DNA from: Emydura subglobosa
Lineage: Eukaryota > Chordata > Testudines > Chelidae
Direction: 5' to 3'
DNA: 64,000 nt
Assembly: GCA_007922225.1 (NCBI GenBank)
Contig: ML679959.1
Span: 27,011,698 to 27,075,697 of the forward strand
Part shown: piece by piece, positions 1 through 11,800 of the stretch
Numbering within the stretch: the first letter of the stretch is position 1
How the letters are laid out: each line of letters opens with the position of its first letter
Notes under the pieces: model-generated
The model's database searches: none
Seen by the model: the letters and a program-made list of their open reading frames with translations, nothing else
What the model was told of the DNA's origin: nothing
Translations under genes and position numbers: made by a program

Positions 1-259
1 GCCAGGCCCTGGGGCAGGCAGAGACTCCGGGGGTCCCCCATTTCTGCTGCCTCCGTGCAGAATGGACAAAACGGAATCTGGCCTCTGGAGTGTTTTGGGA
101 CAGCAGCTGCTCCCGTCGGGGCCCCATCTTTGCAATGAAGTTTGCCCCCGAATTTGGCTCAGGGTGAGTGAGATGACATGGCTGATAAGGATAATATTTT
201 GAAGACTTTATACTGCACTTTACACCTTCAGTGCAGTGAAAAGTCTGTAACTAATTAGG

Positions 260-480
260 CCTCACGTCCTCCCCCTGAGCCAGCTGCCACTATCCCGCTC
301 TGACAGATAGGGAAACTGAGGCACTCACAGATAGCGGTGGAGGGCCTGGTTTTTCCCAGGAGATGGCCACTCTCAGCTCGCCGGCAGTGGCAGAGCAAGG
401 AACTGAACCCGGGAGTGCGAGCCTACCACGCTCCTCTGCTCAAAGCCACCAGGCTGCCTCTCACCCGGGGTGCAGAATGA
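260..480 (-). repeat. MIR SINE fragment
   Basis: Antisense MIR signature AGGGAAACTGAGGCACTCAC followed by GGCAGAGCAAGGAACTGAAC. Confidence 0.65.
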
Positions 481-855
481 TCTCGCCGGCATGCCAAGGG
501 CTCTTAGACGAGAGTGCTTTTCCAGGCCCGATTTCAGTGCTCCTGGGGACGGGCTACCCGTGGGGCTTGCAAAAGCCTGGAAATACGGGGCACGAAAGGC
601 GCAGGTGTGAGCTGCAGCCCTGGGATGAGAACTCACCTGATGGGGATTCCTTACCTTCCCTGGGCAAAGGGAAGTCTCACTGAATTAGCCTCAGTGCCTG
701 TTTGATGGCTGAGCCCTGTCTCGGAGGCACTAAAATGACCCTGCTGGGTAGCGCTGGCCTGCCCAGAACAGCGGTTAGCATCGGATACCCCAGGCTGGAA
801 GTACAAGCAACGCTGCTGCTCCGAATGACTTACGCCTTTGTTTCATTCCCTCCAG

Positions 856-2850
856 CCGGCGCAGACCTCGGGCCCACCTCTGCATCCCCAGCCTCTCCCG
901 AAGGGCAGCGCACGCTGGCGGAGGGGGTCACCCCCGGCTCAGCCTCTCCCCTGACGGCAGGGAGCAATTGGAGGGCAGACGAAAGGAGCCCGGCGGCCCA
1001 GGTCCCCCCGACACGCCCAGACGGGGCGGCAAAAGGTGAAATGATCCCGGGGCCCGCGGAAAGCAGCGTTTCAGCCTCCTCCTTTCCGAGGGAGGCAGGC
1101 ACGACGCGCTGGGTGTGGGCAGCGAGCCGGGACACAGAGTCCTCCTTCCCTGGGCCAGCAGCCAGCAGCAGCAGCAGCCCAGAAGCCGAGACCCCTCCTG
1201 AAGCAGCGGCAACTTTGGCAAGCGGGACGGACCCCTCTGGCGCCTGGCTGGAAAATGGGACAGCGGCCACTGAAGCAGCCACAGAAGCAGCCGCACGGGC
1301 CTGGTTATACTCCAGCCCGGCGCCTTTCTCTTCCGCGGAAGCAGAGCTGGGAGCGAGCAGGGCGGCCGTCGGGACCGTGCCCCACAGGACGGGCCCTTCA
1401 CCTCCCTCTGCGGCCGCTGCAAACGGGACCCCTGCGCCTGGTGGGCCCGGGGCCATGGCATCCAGCACCGGGGCTGGTGCCGGCGACTGGCCTTTTTCTC
1501 CATCGGTTGTAGAGACAGTGTCAGCTCGGGCAGCCTTCCCGTCTGTCACCGTGTCCAGGGAAACCGCCACTGCGCCCTTGGATTTGGAGACTAAAAACCC
1601 CGGCTCCGGCGTGTCCAGCGCCCTGGAGTCCCCGCATCAGTCACCAGAGACGTCTGCGATCGGCAGGGGACAGTCCTCGCCACCCTTTGCAGGGCGGGGG
1701 GACCAGGCGGTTTCACAGAGCCCTGCAGAGGCGGAGGGAGACGGGGTCTCTCCAAGCACCTTTCCTGGCCTTACTGATTCCGGCCCGCCGTCTCCAGATG
1801 GGCAGGCGGCCGGCGAAGGGAGAGGCGTCGCCGCAGACCAGGATCCCCCCAGATCTCCGCTGGAGACAAGCCCCGTGCCTGCAGACGCCGAACCGAGCCC
1901 AGCTGGTGTAGGAGAGCCACTTACCAGGGTGACCGAGGCTCAGTCTGGTGCCGGACCATCCCCTCCCCGGTTCCCGGAGCCCAGCCCGGTGCCGGCACCT
2001 ACGCGGCCAGGAGAAACGTCCCCCTGGGCCACTACCTCCCCCAGTGACAGCCCAGATACAGGCGCCTCCTCGGCTGGAGTCTCCGGGGCGCCCCGGGCTT
2101 CTCAGCCGCCTCCAGACGCTGCGCCTCTTGCTGCAGGAGAGCCCGAGGGGCCGGCGGGCTCCGCCAGGGAAACGCCCTTTCCTCCATCCGTCCGCGGGTC
2201 CCAGGCACCTGCTGCTGCTTCCAGGGGCCCTGCGGGAGGACAAGCTCCTGGAGGTGCCACCGCACCCCCCAGTGCAGAGCAAGGCCCCGGTAGCCCCGCC
2301 TCAGCCGCCAGGGAGGCAGGCACCGTATCCAGCGCAGAGAGCCAGAGGGGAACCAGTCCCACGCCCCCGGCCCCCATGCCGCGCCCGGGGAACGCAGCGG
2401 CCCCCCCTTGGGCGCCATCGGGAGACGGGGCCGGGACAGACAGACACCCTCCCTCGGCCGGCACGTCCCCACCGGCCTTCGCACCTCCCCGCGGGGCCCC
2501 GGCCGAGCCCCCCGCTTCCAGGATGACAAAGGCAGGATCTTCCCCCACTTCGTTTCCAGGCACCCCCGCCTCGCCCCCTGCCTCTTCTGAGCGGGAGTCA
2601 GCCCCAGGGGCAGCCAGCTCTGCCGGCGGCTCCGCATTCCCAGGGCTGCAGGCAGTCACCGGGGGGGCACTGCCTGCCACGCGCCCGGCCACCTCTCGTA
2701 CTCCTCCCCCACAACCAGAGCGTGGGGACATGGCACTGGGACCAGGCGCTCCTGGGCCTTCGGCTGCTGCAACACAGGTGTTGGCTGCCACAACGCCGGC
2801 ACTCCGCAGAGGACTGGCTGGATCTCCGCTCCCTCTCTTGGGAGCCACAG
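856..2850 (+). CDS. MUC4: MUC4 large mucin exon (Ser/Thr/Pro/Ala-rich)
   Basis: This is a 1995-nt exon with a strong pyrimidine-rich acceptor ending at 855 and a donor GTGTGT at 2851. It enters and leaves in phase 1 and has no internal stop. The product is about 665 residues dominated by Ser, Thr, Pro, Ala, Gly and Glu, with scattered acidic residues and few aromatics or cysteines, as expected for an O-glycosylated stalk. No exact tandem repeat is visible, unlike the 16-residue repeats of human MUC4. It is strongly GC-rich, which also leaves long but meaningless antisense reading frames. The open frame extends upstream of 855, but that part looks intronic. Confidence 0.8.
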
Positions 2851-5800
2851 GTGTGTGACGCGCTGATCACTAGTGTCCCTAGGGGAGGAGATGAGTTTCA
2901 GGCAAGTGTTTTTTTCAGCGCCGTCTCATAGACTCAGAGATCAGAAGGGACCAATATGCTCATCCAGTCTGACCTCCTGCACAACGCAGGCCACAGAACC
3001 TCACCCACCCATTCCCCTAATAGACCCTGACCTCTGGCTGAGGTGCTGAAGTCCTCAAATCATGGGTCAAAGATTTCAAGGTACAGAGAAGCCACTAGCA
3101 AGTGAGTCATGCCCCATGCTGCAGAGAAAGGTGAACCCCCCCGCCCAGGGTCTCTGCCAATTTGCCCTGGGGGGAAAATTCCTTCCCGACCCCAAATATG
3201 GTGACCAGTTAAACCCTGAGCACGTGGGCAGGACTCACCAGCCAGACACCCGGAAAGACTTCTCTGTAGTAACTCAGAGCCCTCCCCATCTAACGTCCCA
3301 TCACAGGCCATGGGGCGTATTTACCGCTGGTCGTCCCAGCTGCTAACATAGCTGGGTGCATGTGCACAGTAGCTCCCCTTGGTTCTCCTGAGCTCAGATT
3401 TACTGCTCTTCGGGGCGCCCTGTACGACCTAGGGCAGCCGTGGGAGCTGAGATGTGAAATGTGGAATTACTGAAATGTGGTGATGGAGGAAATCAGGGCG
3501 GCTGTAGTGGAAGCCATGTTGTGTTTGTGGCGATCTGGCAGGAAGGGTTACGTCATGTGTTTTGCGCCAGCCTCGGGGTCTAACCGAATGTGATGAATTC
3601 AGCACTTGTGAGAAGACCCTTCTACTTCCTGATTTATTTTATCTGTGCGTTCTTGTGCCTAACAGCTACGCCACTACGGCAGATGCCACACTAGGCTTTT
3701 CCCTGTCAACCCATGTAAATAATTGATCTCTGAATACATTCACGCCTGATTTCCAGCCCAGCCTGCCTTTCTGTTGCTGGCACAAATAATGGACAGGGCA
3801 GCTGATGCCATTGAGGCACTTAACTCCCTGCCCACGCATCAGGCAGTCGCACAGCTAAATAATATCAGTTGTGCCTGTAATTAGTTGCAGTGGTGTGAAA
3901 ATGGAATCTGACCCGTGATCTCCGAACCCTCTACACTTACTTATGTGTGATTTCCCTCCCAACCCGCTTCAAAGATATCTCATGAACTAGTTCTGTTTGC
4001 GTCACCAGCCCTTCAGCACGACATCGGAGCAGGATCTGAACAGGAGAGCACAGCGCCTGTTTCAGCTGGGACCAGCGAGGCCACTGCAAGTGGTATGGGA
4101 CCATCAGCAACCCGTGAGTCACTTATACATGAATTTCTGAGCAATAGACAGATTTCTGCAGCCTAACACGACCTCCGCTGTCCCCCTGACAATATACCCC
4201 CTGTACGACAGCAGGGTCCCCTCTGACCTGGATCCTGTGGTCCAAGGAGCCTGCCTTAATTCCACTCTGCTTCCGCTGCCCGGAAGGGGTCTTTCTGAGG
4301 GGTAAAGAGAGGGATCCTCTGCCAGCCATTCAGTCCCTTTGATACTTGAAAATCTTCAGCTAATGAACTAAAGTAAGCTACTTGTAACCCTTGTGTTTTA
4401 GTTGCGGCTGTGTCACTGTATCCGTATGGAGCGAAGGAAAACGATAAGGAATACGTGGAAAGAAGCGTGGATTTTAACTCCCCTATCTTCAAACCTGAGA
4501 TTGGGTTCCCATTTGGGAAAAAGTTGCGTGATTTTCTATACGTGAGTCTAACTGAATTAGATTTGCTGCAGTGATGTACTTGGCCAGTCCTTTAGAAATG
4601 CACAAAGATCTTTTGGGACGTACACAGTGGATTAAGGTTTTACTTTGTAGGGTTTAAGCGATGGGGTTTTTTCTCTCTCTCTCATTTTCAACAAATGTTG
4701 ATTAATTCTTGTAGAAATAAAGATCGTTTTTATTCGTGGTTGAAAAAATGTTCCTTGGGTTTTATCTCAGATTGGGTCACAAAGGTGAGGAGTCTTTGAT
4801 GCAGTCACAGACAGCGAGGAAATGGGACATTTCAGGTAGCTGGTGCACATCTGATCAAACCTGCTCACCAGTGTCTGAGTCAGAGGCATTTCCTTGGGCT
4901 GTTGAGGCTTTATTAAGATCATAGTCACTTTCTAATGAAAAACAACGTTTGGAAAGGAAGCAGGAAAAATTAAAGTACAGCAAGGTCTGTCTTTTTGTTT
5001 GGTGTGCGTGCAGCGCCTGACTCAGTGGGGTCCAGGTCCAGGACTGGATCTCCGAGGTAAGACAGCAGTATAAAAATCTGTACTGATAATCAAATGCACA
5101 CAGCAGGTAGGCTTGTTCCTAAAGACTGATGTCTGGCTACATAACAGTGAAAATCCCATGGCTGGCCCATGCCGGCTGACTCGGGCTGGGGCTGCAGGGC
5201 TGTTTCACTGCTGTGTAGACGTCCAGGCTGGGGCTGGAGCCTGAGTTCTGGGAGCCTTCCACCCTGCTGGTCCTAAAGCCTGGGTCCCAGCCTCAGCCGG
5301 GACGTCCACAGAGCCGTGAAACTGCCCTGCAGCGTGACTTCCGTGAGCCCGTCAGGTGGCCCGGGCCAGCCACGGGTGTCTTGCTGTGTAGACAGACCCT
5401 GTGCCTCATCATGCATTATTTCACCTCTCACATGAAGAAGCTAACCTAAGGCATCCTGTCGTTTAGTTTACAGACAACGGACTCATCATTTTTCCAGCCT
5501 CGGCCAGTGATGTGTTCCCGTATCCAAGCCCACCCCCCGGAGGATTTAACGGCCGGGAGAAAGTGCCAATGGTGGCTGTGTTTTGGGATAATGCTGATTT
5601 CTCCAAAGGCGTCGGCACCACCTTTTACCAGGTTCGTTTTTACAGATGGCGACGCCCAGGTCGACTTTATAGCAGATCCTGCTAAACGTCCGGCACAGCC
5701 AGGCTGCTTTTCTCCATATGACGCATCCTGTGATTAGCAATTCATGAAATAGCCTGCTGGGTCCTCCTCCGCTCTGCAGTGGAGACAACCGAGGAGCGGG

Positions 5801-8800
5801 GCTTTAGACGTTTGGCCAGACTCAGCAGTTCCTGATGGGCCCATAACAAGTATCCAGGGGGAGGGCAGGGGGGAGCCATGCCCCTGGGGCGCCGGCCTGT
5901 TTGGGGGGGCGCTGGCCAGACCCTCCTCGGAGGGACCACCCACTGCCGTCACAGGCGGCTACAGCCCGGCGGCCAGACCGACCCCAACTCAGACCTGCCG
6001 GTGGCCAAGAGCTCCTGCCTGGCCCCTCCGCCCCCACGCTGGGTGCAATGAGGGAGCCATGGGGCCCAGAGCCTGCCACGTCCCTCCCCCCCACCTGCCT
6101 CTGTCACTTCTGCCCCCACAGCAGGGGGAGGAGTGGAGGAGAGCGGGAAATAGGCCCCCAGACCCTCCCCCCCCATGGGACGCTGCTACCGACGGCAGGG
6201 AGGGGGTGCAAATGCAAGTATTGGCCCCCGGGCGCCGGAGAGCCACGGTATGCCACTGATCTGAGCACATCCTCGCTCAGTGAAATTCACCCCTCTGCAG
6301 AGGCGCTGCATGGGGCCCAAGCCCCATTTAATCCTTAGTCAGCAGGAGGGAAGCATGAGTCAGAGGAGAGTTTCCGGTCTCCTTCGATCCCTTCCCTTGC
6401 CTCATGCTAGCCCTGCGCTTCGCTGCCATGGGTGTGTAACGCACACCTGCACGTCCGCACACCCCACAGGAATTTCTGACTCTGAATTCTGCCAAACACC
6501 CGTTGGTCCGAGACGTGGAAGCCAAGATTCAGCGATACCTGAGGACTCCGTACTCTGCAAAATGGACCCTTAAGATCACCTGGGAGAAGGCCCCGGCCTA
6601 TTCAACGCAGAAGCCTGTCGGTGGGGTATGTAGCATCCTGGGCTTTGGGCAGCCTTCGTCAAAGTGGCTTCCTCCCCCACTGATACAGCCCTCCCGGCGT
6701 GGGCCACGCCGAGGCTGCTGCATTGTGTCTGGCTGTGCTGTGTGATACGCAGCGGGCCGTGTTTAGTCGCCCCAGTCCGCTTTTCTCAAGAGAGCTGTCG
6801 CTTCTGGATTGAGCTGAATCAATTTCCAAATATTCGGAGGAATTTCCACAGGAGGAAAGATAATTTGGGTGCTAGCCTGGACTCAGGAAATGTGGGTTGT
6901 TTACTGCTCCCCTGTAGAGATCCCACGTTACCTTGGGCAAGTGCCTTTCTCTCTGTGCCTCAGTTCCCCATCTGTAAAATGGGACAGTACCTACATCAGT
7001 GGTTCTCAACTTATTTACCATTGTGGGCCACATAGGAGGCTCTCTGTGGGCTGCATCTGTACAATATATAATATGCTAGCGGCATGGTCCTGAGGATGGG
7101 CTGCAGCTGTGTGCTGACTGGCCCGCAAGTGGCCCGCGGGCTGCAGGTTGAGAACCACTGACCTACATTAACGACTGTGAAATACTCAGATCACCTACAA
7201 TAGCCAAACCTGAATTGGTGCACTTAGAGCGGGCATGAATGCAGAGCCCCCGTGCTCCCACTACTACCGCGGGCTAGTTGGGAGAAGCAATTTAATTTTT
7301 GGTGTTTCACTTGAACATTTATCTAAGATAAGGGCCCCCCTGCGCAGAGAGTCGGCGTGAGACCTATGTAAAAGCGGGCGTAGGTGGGCGTCTAGGTAAC
7401 ACCCGAGCTCACTTTTCATGGAGACCCCGTCAGTGATATAATCACTGTGTTTGTTACAAGACCATTTGGATACAGTGCGGATCAAAAACCGCCGCATGGC
7501 GAAACGTGGCATGAACCAGGTTTTCAGTTGTTTTTGTTTCAAACCCTTTGAAAGAGGTCCAGTTTTTGGTGATTTTGAATTATTTTTTTAAAAATACATT
7601 TTTAATGTGGCATTTTTGCACGTTTTTATTGGACACCGTTTCGAAGTGGTGATTGGCCCCTTTCCTCGACCAAACGCGCTTTCGTTTTCAATAAATGACC
7701 GTTTTTGGACTACCTTTTTGACAACGTTTTTGATTAAAACTGTGGGATCTAAAATGCCACAACGTTTTCCAGGGAAAATAAACACTGTCGACAACGTTTT
7801 GTCAACAAGTTAGTTTTTGACCAGCTCTTTCATATTCTTTGGTGGCCGGTGACACATATTTTGAGACGTATGCCTGCCTTTGCTTCCCGGGCCTGTTTTT
7901 AATAGGGGCTAGATCTCCAGGAGTTGTGCAGACTCACCCACCCCCACTGTCACAACACAACACCCCATTAACACGCTGTTTGTTGTGTCTCACTGAATAG
8001 TGATGTATCCCCCCTAATTTATACTTGATGGGAAACAGCATCATCGTGTTCCTCACCCGCGCACCTCGTGTTTCTCTAGACTAATACGTACCAGGCTGTA
8101 CTCACCACGGATGGGCTCGAGTCCTATGTCCTGAGGCTTTACCAAGAGGGCGGCATGCAATGGGATTACACCAAGCTCGCTGCCACTGACGTGCTGGTGG
8201 GCTACTCCAGGTGGGTGTTGTATGTCCGTTCCTACCGGGGGCAGGATGTAGAGGAAGGAGCTAAACATTTTCAAGGCTCTGCCTGGCACTGAATTGCCAA
8301 ACTCCTTTTGGCTTTAATCTTTCACCTTCCTGGCACTGACATGTCCCGAGCTGATGGAAATACTCAGGGTATGGCCCACCCACAGTAAAACAACGACGGG
8401 CCAGCACCTGCCTGCTCTGGGACGTGATGCTGCGATATAGCTGGAAGTTGAAGCTAGACAAATTCAGACTAGAAATAAGGCATCTTTTTTTTTAACAGTG
8501 ACACTAATTAACCCTTGGAACAATTTACCAAGGCTCACGGCGGATTCTCCGGCAGTGACCATTTTGAAATCAAGACTGGATGTTTTTGTAAAAGCTCCGC
8601 TCTGGGGATTAGTAGGGCGAAGATCTATGGCCTGGGCTATACAGGAGGACAGATTAGCAGATCACAATGGTCCCTTCTGGCCTTGGATTCTCTGAATCAA
8701 TTTATATAAATCCCAATTCTGTATTTACCCCTCTTGCAGTTGCAAACTCAGCTATACCGTAAGTGCCGCCTACTGTGTCCTCCTGTCTCCCTAGGGTGCT

Positions 8801-11800
8801 GTGTAGTTAAATACATGCACCTCCTTGAAAGGCTGAGGATATAAAACTCGATTAGAAATGACTGTCAGGTGTTTTGTGCCCTTTGTACTGATCAGAATTC
8901 AGGGATCCCGCCATTGCTTTGCTTGTAATTGAATTAACAAGAGTCACTGCCTGTTTCCCTGCTGTTCTCTCTGTCCATGCACAGAAAGCAGCACAGGCAT
9001 TCAGTCTTTTATTGTAGGTTCAGACAAACAAGCGCAATGTGACCAAACAGAAAGTTCCCATGGGAGAACGCAAAGTGTATGCATCTCCTTAGTAACAGAC
9101 TACGAGAAGCGCTCTGAAAACAAAAGGGCAGCCGTTCCCGGCACACCCCCAGAAGTCCTGAGACCTTACAAGGTGCACGACCCAGCCAACAAAGGTGTTG
9201 CACCTTCATAGCGGTCAACACCACAGCTTCGTTCCTGCACCTGCCCTGTTTTGGGTGAATTGTGTGAGTTGTGCTACTCCATCCATCAGCTGTGCGCTGC
9301 AATTCCCCCCTACGCCACACCATGGGAGTCCCACGTGTGGTGGCTCTTCTCCTGGGAGATGATATTGGCGGGTCGGGAGCTGTCCAAGGGGGCCCTGGGA
9401 GGGGTGGAGAAATGGCAGGGGCTGGTGCAGAGGAGAACCCTGTTCCTGCCAGGAAGGCTGATGGCGGGCTTTGCTTTGTCGTTCAGCGGGGACGGATTGT
9501 ACCGAAATGACGACCTGACCCGCTGGCCTCCAGCTGCCAAATATCGGCCCGACCAGTTCAGAGGCGACGGCACAGGTACGGGCACCGCAGCCAAACCGTT
9601 TCATGCTGATGCTGGGTGGGGACAGGCAAAGACGCTGCCGAGTGGGAGAGTCTCGGCTTCTTCCAAGCACGGCGGGTGAAATCCTGGCCCTATGGCAATC
9701 AGCAGCAAAACCCCCATGGGTGTCAGTGGGACAATATTTCACCGTGAGTTACCATTCCCTGGTGAACCTCTGAATGGTCACCCTGAAATTCAGCTACACC
9801 CTCAGGAATACCCCTGGCATGTCACTGGACCCATTCAGATATGCCCAGCGACTATTTCTTTACAAATGCGGTGATTCAGTGGCCACTTCTTATACTGACA
9901 TTGCCTAGCTCATCAGCCCAGTCCAGAGATGTCAGTCTGAGCACGTGCAGCAGAAGTCGGTCCGCTAGCGCTAACGGGGACCAGTAAAGACGGGCAGCCA
10001 TGTGCGGGGGGGGTTTCCAGTGGGACTTTTTTTTTTTTTGGTTAAAAAACTGACAAGCCCTGAAAATGGAGAATTCTGGGTGAAAAATAAGAATTTGTCA
10101 AGGAAAGCTGACGTTTCCCCCCAAAATTTCATACATCAAAATCCCCAATTTTCAATTAAAAAAAAAAAAAGGCTGGGAAATGCTCTGCACACCTCAGCCC
10201 CAGGCTGTGCGGCTGGCCTCGCGGTAATGGTGGCCTTTCTAAACACTCTGCGGTTGGCTGCTACGAGGCTGACGCTTTCAGACTCTGGGAATTCGGGAGG
10301 GGCATGAATTTAGAGAGATTCCCAGTGTGGATGGCCAGAGGCTGTGTCAGAAGCCAGAAGGCACGTGCTAACATTTCATTTCAGAAAATAGCACCATTTA
10401 TGTTCCCTTACGGTAAACCTTCTCCTAGAATTCAGCTTACTCAAGGGCGACCTCTCTTCCTGAGCCAATACCAGCTCGCCGTTGACTTCAAGAGACGGCA
10501 ATACCTGTTGATTGTTTCCCCCCTAGATCTGCGTGGGCTGTGGCTATCCCGGCTAGAGAGCCGTGTGCGTGTGAACTACAGAACGAGGTGCCTGGACTGG
10601 GTTAACATGCAGCACGATCCAGCTGTTTGGAACAAGGACCTGCCGCCCTGCCCCTGCTTCCTGCCGCGAGGAGCACTGGATCATCGCTACAGCCGGAGCA
10701 GCTCAGGTGGGATATGCTGAAACCGCCACAGCCGGACGGGCCTCTTAGCTGTAGTCCTCCACACATGGTCCTTCTCCATTTGCTCGGAGGGAGGTTTTCT
10801 TGCAGCTCCCCTCCCCTCACTGTGACATGACGGCTGGCTACTCCTTCCGAGGCTGTGAGGGCATACACCCGAGGGATTGGGATGGAGAAAGCTCCTGCCC
10901 TTCCGGGCGAGCTGGTCCCAATGAGGATCTTCTCCAGGGAGACGCAGCAGATGAGAAGGAGCGCAGTCCCACCAGCTCCTTTTCCCCTGCAATTACAGGC
11001 CACGGCCATCCCGTCTGTAAAGATAGCCCAGCTCAGCCCCCTGGAGCAGGGAGATAATCCTAGTGTGAATACAAACCCCCACAGACCTCAATCCCTTTCA
11101 GGCCCCAAACCCTGTCTCCTGTAGCTTGCTGCTGTCCTCTGAATAGTGCTTTACCAACGTCTCCTCTTTAAAGTACTTTACAAACGTATCTCACCCATCC
11201 TCACAACGCCCCGTGGGGCCGGCACGCCTTGCTCCTAGACACTGAACGCAGTGGGGAGACGGAGGCGCTGCAGGGTCAGCGAAGCCTGGCTCCCACTGTG
11301 ACCTGAGACGTGTCAAACACGGGCCACGCCCAGCCCATCTTCCCGTGACTAGCCCCTGCTGCTTTTCCCGTCAGTTAGGCTTCGCGGCAACTTGCTGCTA
11401 TTTGCTGGTGTTTCTTCTTCGCGAGCGAAGCATTTCATAGCGATGCTGGAAAGAAACAGCAGCAGCAAATTCACCCAGCTGCTTCAACAGCACTCGCCCC
11501 CCTATTTTTTTTTTACACTGAGCTGTAGTTTGATGACGCCTGGATGTTCCCCGCCCCCCTCCTCCCCAGCTGCATTTGTAGCAGCAGCCCAGGCAGACAC
11601 TGGAATATCCGCCTGTGGGGAGCACCAGAGTCCCGCAGCAGCCCCCAGGTACAAAGAGCTGACGATGGCACGGCTAATGTGATCGGCGAAGGCCCTGAGT
11701 GCGCAGTTACAAGCCAGGTATTGCTGTATGTCGCGGTGGACTGGATCCTAAATCCTGACAGAAGAATGTGGGAATGCTGGGGCTCCAGGGTGCTGCGGCT

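Noticed and set aside
61..163. Exon-like segment with acceptor GTGCAG and donor GTGAGT
   Set aside because: The frame that would join exon 856-2850 in phase contains a TGA. The other two frames are open but end in the wrong phase. It could only be an exon if another one intervenes.
830..2848. Long - strand frames opposite the MUC4 mucin exon
   Set aside because: GC-rich shadow frames without motifs. The + strand is spliced in phase to clear NIDO exons.
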